NCBI RefSeq assembly: GCF_003071345.1
Contig: NZ_QCYK01000001.1
Span: 1,054,001-1,118,000, forward strand
Source of the DNA: Chitinophaga parva
Lineage (GTDB): Bacteria > Bacteroidota > Bacteroidia > Chitinophagales > Chitinophagaceae
Length of the DNA: 64,000 bases
Direction: 5' to 3'
This document shows positions 26,169 to 34,123 of this stretch, one piece after another. The position numbers and the translations under genes were made by a program. Below the pieces are notes generated by a model, which worked only from the letters and a program-made list of their open reading frames with translations, searched no databases and was not told the origin of the DNA. How positions within the stretch are numbered: the stretch's first letter is position 1; each line of letters begins with the position of its first letter.

Positions 26169-28004
26169 ATGACAGCAGCGGAGTTTTCAAAAATATCACA
26201 CACCATCCCGCTACAGCCGGGCATTTACAAGTACTTCGACGAAAATAACGAGATCATTTACGTGGGCAAGGCCAAGAGCCTGCGCAAGCGCGTGAGCTCT
26301 TATTTTGTGAAGAACCACGACAGCTTTAAGACCCGCCGGCTGGTAGAGAACATCCACCATATTGAGTTCACCATCGTAAACTCAGAGCAGGATGCATTCC
26401 TGCTGGAGAACTCGCTGATCAAGCAGTTCCAGCCGCGGTACAACATTAACCTGAAAGACGATAAGACCTATCCTTACATGGTGATCCGGCATGAGAACTA
26501 CCCCCGTGTGTTCCTGACCCGCAACGTGATCAAGGATGGCTCTGAATACCTGGGCCCCTTTACTTCCGTGGGCCGTGTACGGGAGCTGCTGGAAGTGATC
26601 CGCTACAACATTCCCCTGCGCACCTGTAACCTGCTGCTTACGCCTAATAACATCCAGAAGGGCAAGTTCAAAGTATGCCTGGAATACCACCTGGGCAACT
26701 GCAAAGGCCCGTGCGAAGGCCTGCAAACAGAGGAAGACTATAACGAGAACCTGTCGCAGGTAAAGAACATCCTCAAGGGCAATCTCTCACCGGTGGTAAA
26801 CCTGTTTAAAGAGCAGATGCAGGAATATGCCATGAATATGGAGTTTGAGAAAGCGGAGATCCTGCGCAAGAAGATAGACAGCCTCAATGCCTACCAGGTA
26901 AGATCCACCGTGGTCAATACCCGTGTGGGCAACGTAGATGTGTTCACCATTCTCAGTGAAGGCAACGCCGCTTACGTGAACTACCTGCGCGTGCTGAACG
27001 GCACCATTTCCGACACCAAAACGGTAACCCTGGAAAAACAGCTGGAGGAAGGGGATGAAGAGGTGCTCACCTATGCCATTGGCTACCTGCGGGATACCTT
27101 TAAAAGCCTGGCCCGCGAGATCGTGGTGCCCATGGAAATTGAGTACCCGGAAAGCCAGGTAACGGTAACCGTGCCCAAAGGTGGCGATAAGAAAAAGCTG
27201 CTGGAGCTGAGTGAGAAGAATGTGAACTATTTCAAGGACGAGTTATACCGCAAAAAGATCCTCCACCTGGAAGGTAAGAGCGATATGGAGCGCAAGAAAG
27301 TGCTTTACCAGTTGCAGGCGGACCTGGAGCTGCCGTTGCTGCCGGAGCACATTGAGTGTTTTGATAACTCCAACTTCCAGGGCAGCTACCCGGTGTCAGC
27401 CTGCGTGGTGTTTAAAGACGGGGTGGCCTCCAAGAAGGACTACCGGCATTTCAATATTAAAACGGTGGTAGGCATCAACGACTTTGCGTCTATGAAGGAA
27501 GTAGTACACCGCCGCTACAGCCGCCTGCTGGCGGAGCAGCAACCCCTGCCTCAGCTGGTGATCATTGATGGTGGTAAAGGTCAGCTGGGCGCCGCCATGG
27601 AGAGCATCCGCGCCCTGGACCTGATAGGCAGCATGACGGTGGTAGGGCTGGCCAAGAACGAGGAAGAGATCTTTTTCCCGGGGGATAAGGACAGTATAAA
27701 ACTTCCCTACGGCAGTGAAAGCCTGAAACTGATCCGCCGCGTACGCGATGAGGTGCACCGCTTTGGCATCACTTTCCACCGGCAGAAGCGCAGCAAGGGC
27801 ACCTTTAAAAATGAGCTGGAAGCCATTAAAGGCATAGGGGAGAATACCGCTACCCAGTTACTGAAAACCTTCCGCTCCGTAAACAAGATCAGGGGCCTTA
27901 CACTGGATGAGCTGGTGAATGAGGTAGGCCAGGCCAAAGGCAAGTTGGTGTATGAGCACTTCCATCCTACTGCAACAGGATCGCAGCCGGCGGCGAATGA
28001 ATAA
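26169..28004 (+). CDS. uvrC: Excinuclease ABC subunit C
   Basis: A cytosolic nuclease of 611 residues that makes both incisions in nucleotide excision repair with UvrAB. The GIY-YIG domain opens with PGIYKYFDENNEIIYVGKAKSLRKRV (residues 17-42). The UvrB-binding UVR helix pair follows near residues 205-245, then the RNase H-like endonuclease (ECFDNSNFQGSYPVSACVVF). The end has tandem helix-hairpin-helix (AIKGIGENTATQLLKTFRSVNKI). The start at 26169 has an AAGGAA immediately upstream, one of few Shine-Dalgarno-like sites in the window, and avoids an overlap with the lipoprotein. Length is standard. Confidence 0.97.
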   Translation: MTAAEFSKISHTIPLQPGIYKYFDENNEIIYVGKAKSLRKRVSSYFVKNHDSFKTRRLVENIHHIEFTIVNSEQDAFLLENSLIKQFQPRYNINLKDDKTYPYMVIRHENYPRVFLTRNVIKDGSEYLGPFTSVGRVRELLEVIRYNIPLRTCNLLLTPNNIQKGKFKVCLEYHLGNCKGPCEGLQTEEDYNENLSQVKNILKGNLSPVVNLFKEQMQEYAMNMEFEKAEILRKKIDSLNAYQVRSTVVNTRVGNVDVFTILSEGNAAYVNYLRVLNGTISDTKTVTLEKQLEEGDEEVLTYAIGYLRDTFKSLAREIVVPMEIEYPESQVTVTVPKGGDKKKLLELSEKNVNYFKDELYRKKILHLEGKSDMERKKVLYQLQADLELPLLPEHIECFDNSNFQGSYPVSACVVFKDGVASKKDYRHFNIKTVVGINDFASMKEVVHRRYSRLLAEQQPLPQLVIIDGGKGQLGAAMESIRALDLIGSMTVVGLAKNEEEIFFPGDKDSIKLPYGSESLKLIRRVRDEVHRFGITFHRQKRSKGTFKNELEAIKGIGENTATQLLKTFRSVNKIRGLTLDELVNEVGQAKGKLVYEHFHPTATGSQPAANE

Positions 28005-28076
28005 CGGGGGGCGGTTCCCCTTTAACCCACTTGTCCGCCGCCGGTCTATGTTTGTCCGTAACTGAACAATCCGCCC

Positions 28077-28820
28077 TTATTTCGTGATGACAAACTCGAT
28101 CTCCCCAAACCCCACTGAAAATATTTCCCCGTCTTTATCCAGTACCAGGCGCCCGTCCGGCTGCACATCACGGATGGTGGCAGTAAAGTAGGTATCACCC
28201 TGCTTGTAAAGTCCCGGCTGTTGCCAGCGGAACAGCTTGCTCTTATATGCTTCCAGGATGGCCTCGAACCGAGTGGGGTGGAGCTGCTCAAACCTGCGCT
28301 GGATGCAGGCGCACAGCGTTTGGGCCAGGGCTACGGCATCCCAGTCCTTGCCGGTGATCTGCTTCAGCGATACGGGATTGGGCAGGTGGTCCGGGAAGCG
28401 GGCCTGGTTGATATTAATGCCAATGCCCACGATGGCATATTGCCAGCTTCCGCCGCGCAGCACGTTTTCAATGAGAATGCCTCCTGCCTTTCTGTCACGC
28501 CAGTACAGGTCATTGCTCCATTTGATCCCGGTCTCATCGCCGGCGTACTGGAGAAAGAAATCATAAGCGGCCAGGGCTATGGAGGCGCTGAGCATGAACT
28601 GGTGGGAAAGGGCCAGCACCTTGGGTTCCAGCAGGGTGGTCATCATCAGGTTTTCGCCGGGAGGTGAGTGCCATTGCTTGCCACGCTGGCCTTTCCCGGC
28701 GGTTTGCTCCATGGCAAACCAGGTAGTTCCGGGTGTCACCAGGCCTTCATTAAGCTGTGCCATGGCATAGTTATTGGTGCTGTCAGTGGTGTTCAATACA
28801 ATAAAAGGCTGTCCGATCAC
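28077..28820 (-). CDS. birA: Biotin--[acetyl-CoA-carboxylase] ligase
   Basis: A cytosolic enzyme of 247 residues that attaches biotin to the carboxyl-carrier protein of acetyl-CoA carboxylase. The biotin-binding loop GKGQRGKQW is at residues 42-50. The catalytic lysine K100 sits in KWSND, with GGILIE and GIGININ following. There is no N-terminal helix-turn-helix, so it is a class I ligase without repressor function. The C-terminal SH3-like domain is present (DTYFTATIRDVQPDGRLVLDKDG). It is convergent with uvrC; rsfS is divergent on the other side. Confidence 0.93.
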   Translation of the reverse strand: MIGQPFIVLNTTDSTNNYAMAQLNEGLVTPGTTWFAMEQTAGKGQRGKQWHSPPGENLMMTTLLEPKVLALSHQFMLSASIALAAYDFFLQYAGDETGIKWSNDLYWRDRKAGGILIENVLRGGSWQYAIVGIGININQARFPDHLPNPVSLKQITGKDWDAVALAQTLCACIQRRFEQLHPTRFEAILEAYKSKLFRWQQPGLYKQGDTYFTATIRDVQPDGRLVLDKDGEIFSVGFGEIEFVITK

Positions 28821-28951
28821 AGTAGATGTTTAAAGCGTTATTTTTCAGCACGAAAAGTAGTGCTTTTTATTGTTTTTGGTGGTGGTTCACCGGTGTGAAG
28901 CGGCTGTTGTCCAAGGCATTAATAATTGTTAATATTTCATGCCTGATTTAG

Positions 28952-28959
28952 TAACTTTG
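28952..28959 (+). promoter_or_regulatory. Candidate -7 box for rsfS
   Basis: TAACTTTG is a perfect TAnnTTTG, 36 bases before the proposed TTG start. A TTG at 28926-28928 is present but spaced 23 bases away, slightly too far. Confidence 0.45.
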
Positions 28960-28995
28960 AATATTAAAGATTATTTTTAACGAAAACGTGATTTA

Positions 28996-29394
28996 TTGGC
29001 ACCTATAACCGTTTTGAGTAAGAGAAAAAGAGCGGAAACCCGCCTGAGCAGAGATAGTGAGATTTTTACTACCATCATCAGGGCCATCCAGGATAAAAAA
29101 GGAGAAAATATCGTGTCCCTGGACCTGGGTAACATTCCGGAAGCGGTGGCCGACTTTTTTATCATCTGTGAAGCCAACTCCAGTACGCAAGTACGCGCCA
29201 TTGCGGACTATGTAGAGGAAGAAATGAGCAAGATCGGCGAAGAGCCGTACAAACACGAAGGTTTTACTGCACAACAATGGATATTGGTTGACTATGTGAA
29301 TGTGGTCGTTCATATTTTCCAGCCGGAAACACGCAAATTTTACAGTCTGGAAGAAATGTGGAGCGACGCAGATCGCATGGAACATGCCGGCTAG
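28996..29394 (+). CDS. rsfS: Ribosome silencing factor RsfS
   Basis: A soluble protein of about 132 residues of the RsfS/Iojap family, which binds ribosomal protein uL14 and blocks subunit joining when nutrients are short. Family features are FTTIIRAIQDKKGENIVSLDLGNIPEAVADFFIICEANSSTQVRAIADYVEEEMSKIG and the later QQWILVDYVNVVVHIFQPETRKFYSLEEMW. No ATG is available between the upstream in-frame stop at 28978 and the conserved part; the start must be TTG at 28996 or 29014. It precedes ftsH by 170 bases; from memory this is a common order in the phylum. Confidence 0.9.
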   Translation: MAPITVLSKRKRAETRLSRDSEIFTTIIRAIQDKKGENIVSLDLGNIPEAVADFFIICEANSSTQVRAIADYVEEEMSKIGEEPYKHEGFTAQQWILVDYVNVVVHIFQPETRKFYSLEEMWSDADRMEHAG

Positions 29395-29564
29395 TGCCCG
29401 CATACGGCGCGCCATCCCTGGCCACCTATGTAAGCGCGTAAGGCCATTGACCTCCCTCCCTCAACACTTCAGCCCAGATTCTGTGACTATTTAACTTCAA
29501 TACACCGCGCAGATATTTAATCAGCATTGCAAAAAACATCCGTAAAAGGAGCGAAAGGAATATT

Positions 29565-31598
29565 ATGGAAAAAGGAGGCAATAACTTCATCAAAAGCCCA
29601 GACAAATCGCCAAAGAAAGGACCTAAGTTCAATATATACTGGGTTTATGCCTTTATTGGTATAGCCCTTTTGTCAATGAACCTGTGGCCGTGGGAAGGCC
29701 CCACCGAGGAGATCAGCTACAAACAGTTCATGACTGAGCTGCTCAACTCCGGCGACATCGATCACGTAAATGTGATCAACAAAGAAACCGCAGAGGTTTT
29801 CATTAAGAAAGACAAACTCAACGAGCCGAAATACAACAAGATCGCCAAAAGCCGCATCAGTGGTACTAACAATGGCCCTCATTACACCTTCGGCATCGGT
29901 AGTATTCTCACCTTCAAAGACGATATCAACGCCGCGCAGGCAAATGTGCCCGCAAAGGACCGGGTGGAGCTTCACTTCATAGACCGGAAAGGTATGCTGG
30001 AGCCCTTTGTCTCGATCGTGCTGCCCATTCTCCTGTTGATAGGGCTGTGGGTATTGCTCATGCGTAAGGTGGGCGGAGGCCCCGGAGGCGGCAGTGGCGG
30101 CCCTGGCGGTATCTTCAACATCGGTAAGTCCAAGGCCACCCTGTTTGATAAAGGCACCCGTGTGAACATCACCTTCAGTGACGTAGCCGGCCTGGACGAA
30201 GCCAAGGTAGAAGTAATGGAGATCGTGGACTTCCTGCGTAATCCTAAAAAATACACCGCCCTGGGTGGTAAAATTCCGAAAGGCGCCCTGCTGGTAGGCC
30301 CTCCCGGTACGGGTAAAACCCTGCTGGCAAAGGCCATGGCAGGTGAGGCGCAGGTACCTTTCTTCTCCATGAGCGGTTCCGACTTCGTAGAACTGTTTGT
30401 GGGCGTAGGTGCCAGCCGTGTGCGCGACCTGTTTAAACAGGCCCGTGAAAAAGCGCCCTGTATCATCTTCATTGACGAAATTGACGCTATTGGCCGTGCC
30501 CGTGGCAAGAACGTAATGATGAGCAACGATGAACGGGAAAATACGCTGAACCAGCTGCTGGTGGAAATGGACGGTTTCGGTACCGATAGCGGTATCATCA
30601 TCCTGGCTGCTACCAACCGCCCGGATGTACTGGACAGCGCGCTGCTGCGCCCCGGCCGTTTTGACCGCCAGATCTCTATCGACAAGCCGGACCTGGCTGG
30701 CCGTGAGACCATCTTTGAAGTGCACCTGAAGCCCATCAAAACTTCCCCCAACCTCGATATTAAAAAGCTGGCCTCCATGACGCCCGGTTTTGCCGGCGCA
30801 GACATTGCCAACGTATGTAACGAGGCGGCCCTGATCGCTGCCCGCAAAGGCAAGAACCAGGTGGAAATGGAAGATTTCAACGATGCCATTGACCGCGTGA
30901 TCGGTGGCCTGGAAAAAAAGAACAAGATCATCTCTCCCGAAGAGAAAGAAGTGATCGCCTACCACGAGGCCGGCCACGCCATCTGCGGCTGGCACCTGGA
31001 ACACGCAAACCCGCTGGTAAAAGTGACCATCGTACCGCGTGGGGTGGCTGCACTGGGCTACGCCCAATACCTGCCTAAAGAGCAATACCTCTATAACACC
31101 GAGCAGCTGCTGGACGATATCTGCATGACCCTGGGTGGCCGTGCCGTGGAAGAGCTGGTGTTTGGCAAGATCTCTACCGGCGCACAGAACGACCTGCAGG
31201 TGATCACCCGCATGGCCTATGCCATGGTGAGTGTGTATGGCATGAACGACAAGGTGGGCAACGTATCTTTCTACGATCCGAACAACGACCAGGCTTTCAC
31301 CAAGCCTTACTCTGATGAAACGGCCCGTATGATCGATGAAGAAGTACGCATCCTGATCAATAACGCCTACATCCGCACCAAGGAGCTGCTCACTTCCAAA
31401 ATGAACGAAGTGAAAGTGCTGGCGGAAGAGCTGTTGAAAAAAGAAGTATTGTACAAAGACGACCTGGAACGCCTGATCGGTAAACGCCCGTACGATGTGC
31501 GCCGTGAGCACAAACCCATTGGTGACCTCACCGTGGACCCGGTAAGCCCGTCAGACCTGATCAATAACAGCGCTCCATCCATCGCTAACGAAAATTAA
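29565..31598 (+). CDS. ftsH: ATP-dependent zinc metalloprotease FtsH
   Basis: A membrane-anchored AAA+ protease of 677 residues that degrades misfolded and regulatory proteins. Two transmembrane helices flank a periplasmic domain (about 24-41 and 149-167). The AAA module has Walker A GPPGTGKT at 245-252, Walker B IFIDEIDA with D304-E305, and the second region of homology around 354-370. The zinc site HEAGH is at 467-471. A glycine-rich linker (170-182) follows the second helix. The protein ends in a low-complexity tail. lutC starts one base after the stop, so the two are translationally coupled. Confidence 0.97.
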   Translation: MEKGGNNFIKSPDKSPKKGPKFNIYWVYAFIGIALLSMNLWPWEGPTEEISYKQFMTELLNSGDIDHVNVINKETAEVFIKKDKLNEPKYNKIAKSRISGTNNGPHYTFGIGSILTFKDDINAAQANVPAKDRVELHFIDRKGMLEPFVSIVLPILLLIGLWVLLMRKVGGGPGGGSGGPGGIFNIGKSKATLFDKGTRVNITFSDVAGLDEAKVEVMEIVDFLRNPKKYTALGGKIPKGALLVGPPGTGKTLLAKAMAGEAQVPFFSMSGSDFVELFVGVGASRVRDLFKQAREKAPCIIFIDEIDAIGRARGKNVMMSNDERENTLNQLLVEMDGFGTDSGIIILAATNRPDVLDSALLRPGRFDRQISIDKPDLAGRETIFEVHLKPIKTSPNLDIKKLASMTPGFAGADIANVCNEAALIAARKGKNQVEMEDFNDAIDRVIGGLEKKNKIISPEEKEVIAYHEAGHAICGWHLEHANPLVKVTIVPRGVAALGYAQYLPKEQYLYNTEQLLDDICMTLGGRAVEELVFGKISTGAQNDLQVITRMAYAMVSVYGMNDKVGNVSFYDPNNDQAFTKPYSDETARMIDEEVRILINNAYIRTKELLTSKMNEVKVLAEELLKKEVLYKDDLERLIGKRPYDVRREHKPIGDLTVDPVSPSDLINNSAPSIANEN

Positions 31599-31599
31599 T

Positions 31600-32250
31600 A
31601 TGAACGTTTCACCGGCAAAAGAAAACATCCTCAAGCGGGTACGTAATGCCCTCAGCCAGTCAGTACAACTGCCTTTTCCGAACGCGGAAGGTAACAACTC
31701 CGTGTTCCAAACGGCGCACGACGGGCTGGAAATGAAGTTTGCCGAAGAGTTCAGCAAGTTGCAGGGTAAGTTCATCTTTTGCTCCGGTAAAAGTGAACTG
31801 CTGGAGAACCTGCAGGCCCTGGCCGAGCATAAGAACTGGAGCCAGGTGCTGTGCCAGACCCCTTCACTGATGAAGTTCCTGGCGCCCGCAGGCCTTTCTT
31901 TCCTGAACGCAGACAATGCCCATATAGCCAGTGGTTTCCAGGCGGCCATCACCGACTGTGAATACCTGGTGGCCCGTACAGGCAGCATCATCATGAGCGC
32001 CGCACAGCCCTCCGGGCGTGCCTTACCGGTGTACACGCCGGTGCACGTGGTGATCGCTTACACGCACCAGCTGGTGTTTGATGTGAAGGACGGCATTGCC
32101 AAAATGAAGGATAAATACGGCGCCAAACTGCCTTCCATGATCAATTTTGCCACAGGCCCCAGCCGCACGGCAGATATTGAAAAGACGCTGGTAGTGGGCA
32201 TTCATGGCCCCCGTGAGGTGTACGTTTTCCTGCTGGATGAAGAAAAATAA
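31600..32250 (+). CDS. LutC/YkgG family LUD-domain protein
   Basis: A soluble protein of 216 residues of the LUD family, whose LutC member takes part in lactate utilisation. The domain core is CEYLVARTGSIIMSAAQPSGRALPVYTPVHVVIA and the end ATGPSRTADIEKTLVVGIHGPREVYVFLLDE, both highly typical. lutA and lutB are not near; in Bacteroidota an isolated LUD gene after ftsH is usual, so a lactate role should not be assumed. Its ATG lies one base after the ftsH stop, and a terminator follows 23 bases after its own stop. Confidence 0.88.
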   Translation: MNVSPAKENILKRVRNALSQSVQLPFPNAEGNNSVFQTAHDGLEMKFAEEFSKLQGKFIFCSGKSELLENLQALAEHKNWSQVLCQTPSLMKFLAPAGLSFLNADNAHIASGFQAAITDCEYLVARTGSIIMSAAQPSGRALPVYTPVHVVIAYTHQLVFDVKDGIAKMKDKYGAKLPSMINFATGPSRTADIEKTLVVGIHGPREVYVFLLDEEK

Positions 32251-32273
32251 GGTCTGATCTATTTGTAGATAAC

Positions 32274-32309
32274 AACAGCGCATGGAGTAAGATCCTGCGC
32301 TGTTTTTTT
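32274..32309 (+). terminator. Intrinsic terminator of the ftsH operon
   Basis: AACAGCGCA/TGCGCTGTT forms a 9-bp stem followed by a T-run. Confidence 0.88.
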
Positions 32310-32346
32310 ATAATAGCCTTACCAGGAAATACATTTTCATCCACCT

Positions 32347-32354
32347 TATCTTTG
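32347..32354 (+). promoter_or_regulatory. Candidate -7 box for lpxH
   Basis: TATCTTTG is a perfect TAnnTTTG, 20 bases before the lpxH ATG, leaving a leader of roughly 13 bases. Confidence 0.5.
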
Positions 32355-32374
32355 CCACGATTTAAAACCAATTC

Positions 32375-33172
32375 ATGCATATCGGATTACCAGCAGGCAA
32401 GCGCGTTTATTTTGTGTCAGACTTCCACCTGGGTGCGCCGGATCCGGCCACCAGCAGGGCCCGGGAGCAACGCATTGTGCGCTTCCTGGACATGGCGGAG
32501 CAGGACGCCGCCCACATCTTCCTGGTGGGCGACCTGTTTGATTTCTGGTTTGAATACAACCACGTGATCCCGAAAGGCTATACCCGCCTGCTGGGCAAGC
32601 TGGCTTCCCTTACAGACCGCGGCATTGGCGTAAGCGCCTTCATTGGCAACCATGACATGTGGATGAACGGCTATTTTGAAAGTGAACTGAACATCCCCGT
32701 GTACCTGGAACCGCAGACCTTTGAAATAGGGGGTAAGCAGTTTTACGTAGCCCATGGCGATGGCCTGGGCCCCGGTGATCATGGGTATAAGTTCCTGAAA
32801 AAAGTATTCCGCAACCCCTTGTGCCGCTGGCTGTTTTCCTGGATGCACCCGGCCATGGGCATTTCCATTGCCAACTACTTCAGCCACAAAAGCCGCTCCG
32901 CCACCGGCATGGAGCTGGAACATTTCCTGGGCGAAGAAAATGAATGGCTAGCCATCCACTCCAAGGAAATCCTGCAACAACAACACTTCGATTATTTCAT
33001 CTACGGCCACCGCCACCTGCCCATAGATATGCCCGTGGGCCCGCATAGCCGCTATATTAACCTGGGAGAGTGGCTCAACTACAACTCCTACGCAGTGTTT
33101 GATGGCAACAATATGGAGCTGAAATATTTTGAGAATGAAAATGGCCCGAAAGGAACAGTGATCGGAAGATAA
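32375..33172 (+). CDS. lpxH: UDP-2,3-diacylglucosamine diphosphatase
   Basis: A peripheral inner-membrane enzyme of 265 residues that hydrolyses UDP-2,3-diacylglucosamine to lipid X in lipid A synthesis. The metallophosphoesterase motifs are all present: DFHLG, GDLFDFWFEY, GNHDMW, HGDG and YGHRH. The helical insertion after HGDG (FLKKVFRNPLCRWLFSWMHPAMG) is the hydrophobic cap that binds acyl chains in LpxH. The first ATG is used; a leader of only about 13 bases is predicted. It is a single gene ended by a bidirectional terminator shared with recO. Confidence 0.92.
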   Translation: MHIGLPAGKRVYFVSDFHLGAPDPATSRAREQRIVRFLDMAEQDAAHIFLVGDLFDFWFEYNHVIPKGYTRLLGKLASLTDRGIGVSAFIGNHDMWMNGYFESELNIPVYLEPQTFEIGGKQFYVAHGDGLGPGDHGYKFLKKVFRNPLCRWLFSWMHPAMGISIANYFSHKSRSATGMELEHFLGEENEWLAIHSKEILQQQHFDYFIYGHRHLPIDMPVGPHSRYINLGEWLNYNSYAVFDGNNMELKYFENENGPKGTVIGR

Positions 33173-33191
33173 GGATCATCATTTTATAGAT

Positions 33192-33241
33192 AAAGGAAAC
33201 GCCCAAGCTCAATACGATACTGAGTTTGGGCGTTTCCTTTT
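33192..33241. terminator. Bidirectional terminator between lpxH and recO
   Basis: AAAGGAAACGCCCAA pairs with TTGGGCGTTTCCTTT, and the stem runs on through a G-T wobble to TCA/TGA. The right arm ends next to the recO stop codon (33240-33242). Confidence 0.88.
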
Positions 33242-33980
33242 ATGCATCGAGGATCTCATGCAAAATAGGTGGTGAATGCAGGTCCGTAAACTCCGCCAGG
33301 TGCAGTTTAAAGAAATCCAGGTAAGCATACAGCAATTTGCGGCGCTGGTCTTTGTTCATGATGATGTGGCCCAGCGTGGTGGTATCTTTTGCATAGAGCA
33401 GCTGCGAAGTGAATTCACTGTTCTGCGCATCCAGGTGGTAAGGGTGGTGGGGAGGCAGGTCTGTGAAGACGCCTTCTTTCAGATCGAGGTAATGCGTGTA
33501 TTCCGAATACTGGCCGCTGATCTGGAAACCCATATGGCTGCTGAGCTGCAGGGTAAAATACAGGGGAAGGTTAGCCACTACGGAAAGCGGTGCCTGGTCC
33601 AGGAGCTGCAGCATGTTCTCTGCAAAATAATACAGCTCCAGCTGTTGCTCGGGTTGTTTAAGACACTTTTGCAACAGTTCTATCATGTACAGGGATACGG
33701 TGTTCTTCACCACGTTGAAATGCAGGCTGGTAAAGATATAGCCAAGTTTGAACTCGGAAATGCGCTGCATGTTCTTTTGCTCATGGTGGTACACCACCAG
33801 TTCCAGGATATTGCCGGGTTGCAGCAGGTTGCCCTTGCCGCCGCTTTTAGGTTTGGAAGAGCGGGCGCCATTGACCATGTAAGATTGCACGCCAAAAAGC
33901 TCCGTGAAAATGCTCACGATCAAACTGGTGTCGCCATACTTTACCTGGCGTAAAACAATACCCCTTGTTTTGTGTAACAT
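33240..33980 (-). CDS. recO: DNA repair protein RecO
   Basis: A cytosolic protein of 246 residues that loads RecA with RecR and anneals ssDNA. The N-terminal OB domain opens with LHKTRGIVLRQVKYGDTSLIVSIFTELFG, the family signature, followed by SGGKGNLLQPGNILELVVYHH. The C-terminal helical part runs to the end. The zinc-binding cysteines of some RecO proteins are not evident. The ATG at 33980 is used; a start at 34001 would add seven residues. It is divergent from the ABC permease, with 143 bases between them, and its stop codon touches the bidirectional terminator. Confidence 0.93.
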   Translation of the reverse strand: MLHKTRGIVLRQVKYGDTSLIVSIFTELFGVQSYMVNGARSSKPKSGGKGNLLQPGNILELVVYHHEQKNMQRISEFKLGYIFTSLHFNVVKNTVSLYMIELLQKCLKQPEQQLELYYFAENMLQLLDQAPLSVVANLPLYFTLQLSSHMGFQISGQYSEYTHYLDLKEGVFTDLPPHHPYHLDAQNSEFTSQLLYAKDTTTLGHIIMNKDQRRKLLYAYLDFFKLHLAEFTDLHSPPILHEILDA

Positions 33981-34123
33981 GATAGAACCACAAGGTAGCA
34001 ATAACGGACGAGGCGCGTACTGATAACGAACACATGTGTAAAATAACTATATGTTTTGCTATTGACAATCATAACCTGTGCGGCATGGCATTTTTTCGGT
34101 GGCACACAAACAAACTGCATGCA

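Noticed and set aside
29673..31511. Open frame of 612 codons on the minus strand opposite ftsH
   Set aside because: It fully overlaps the secure ftsH gene, lacks a promoter and shows no domain pattern.
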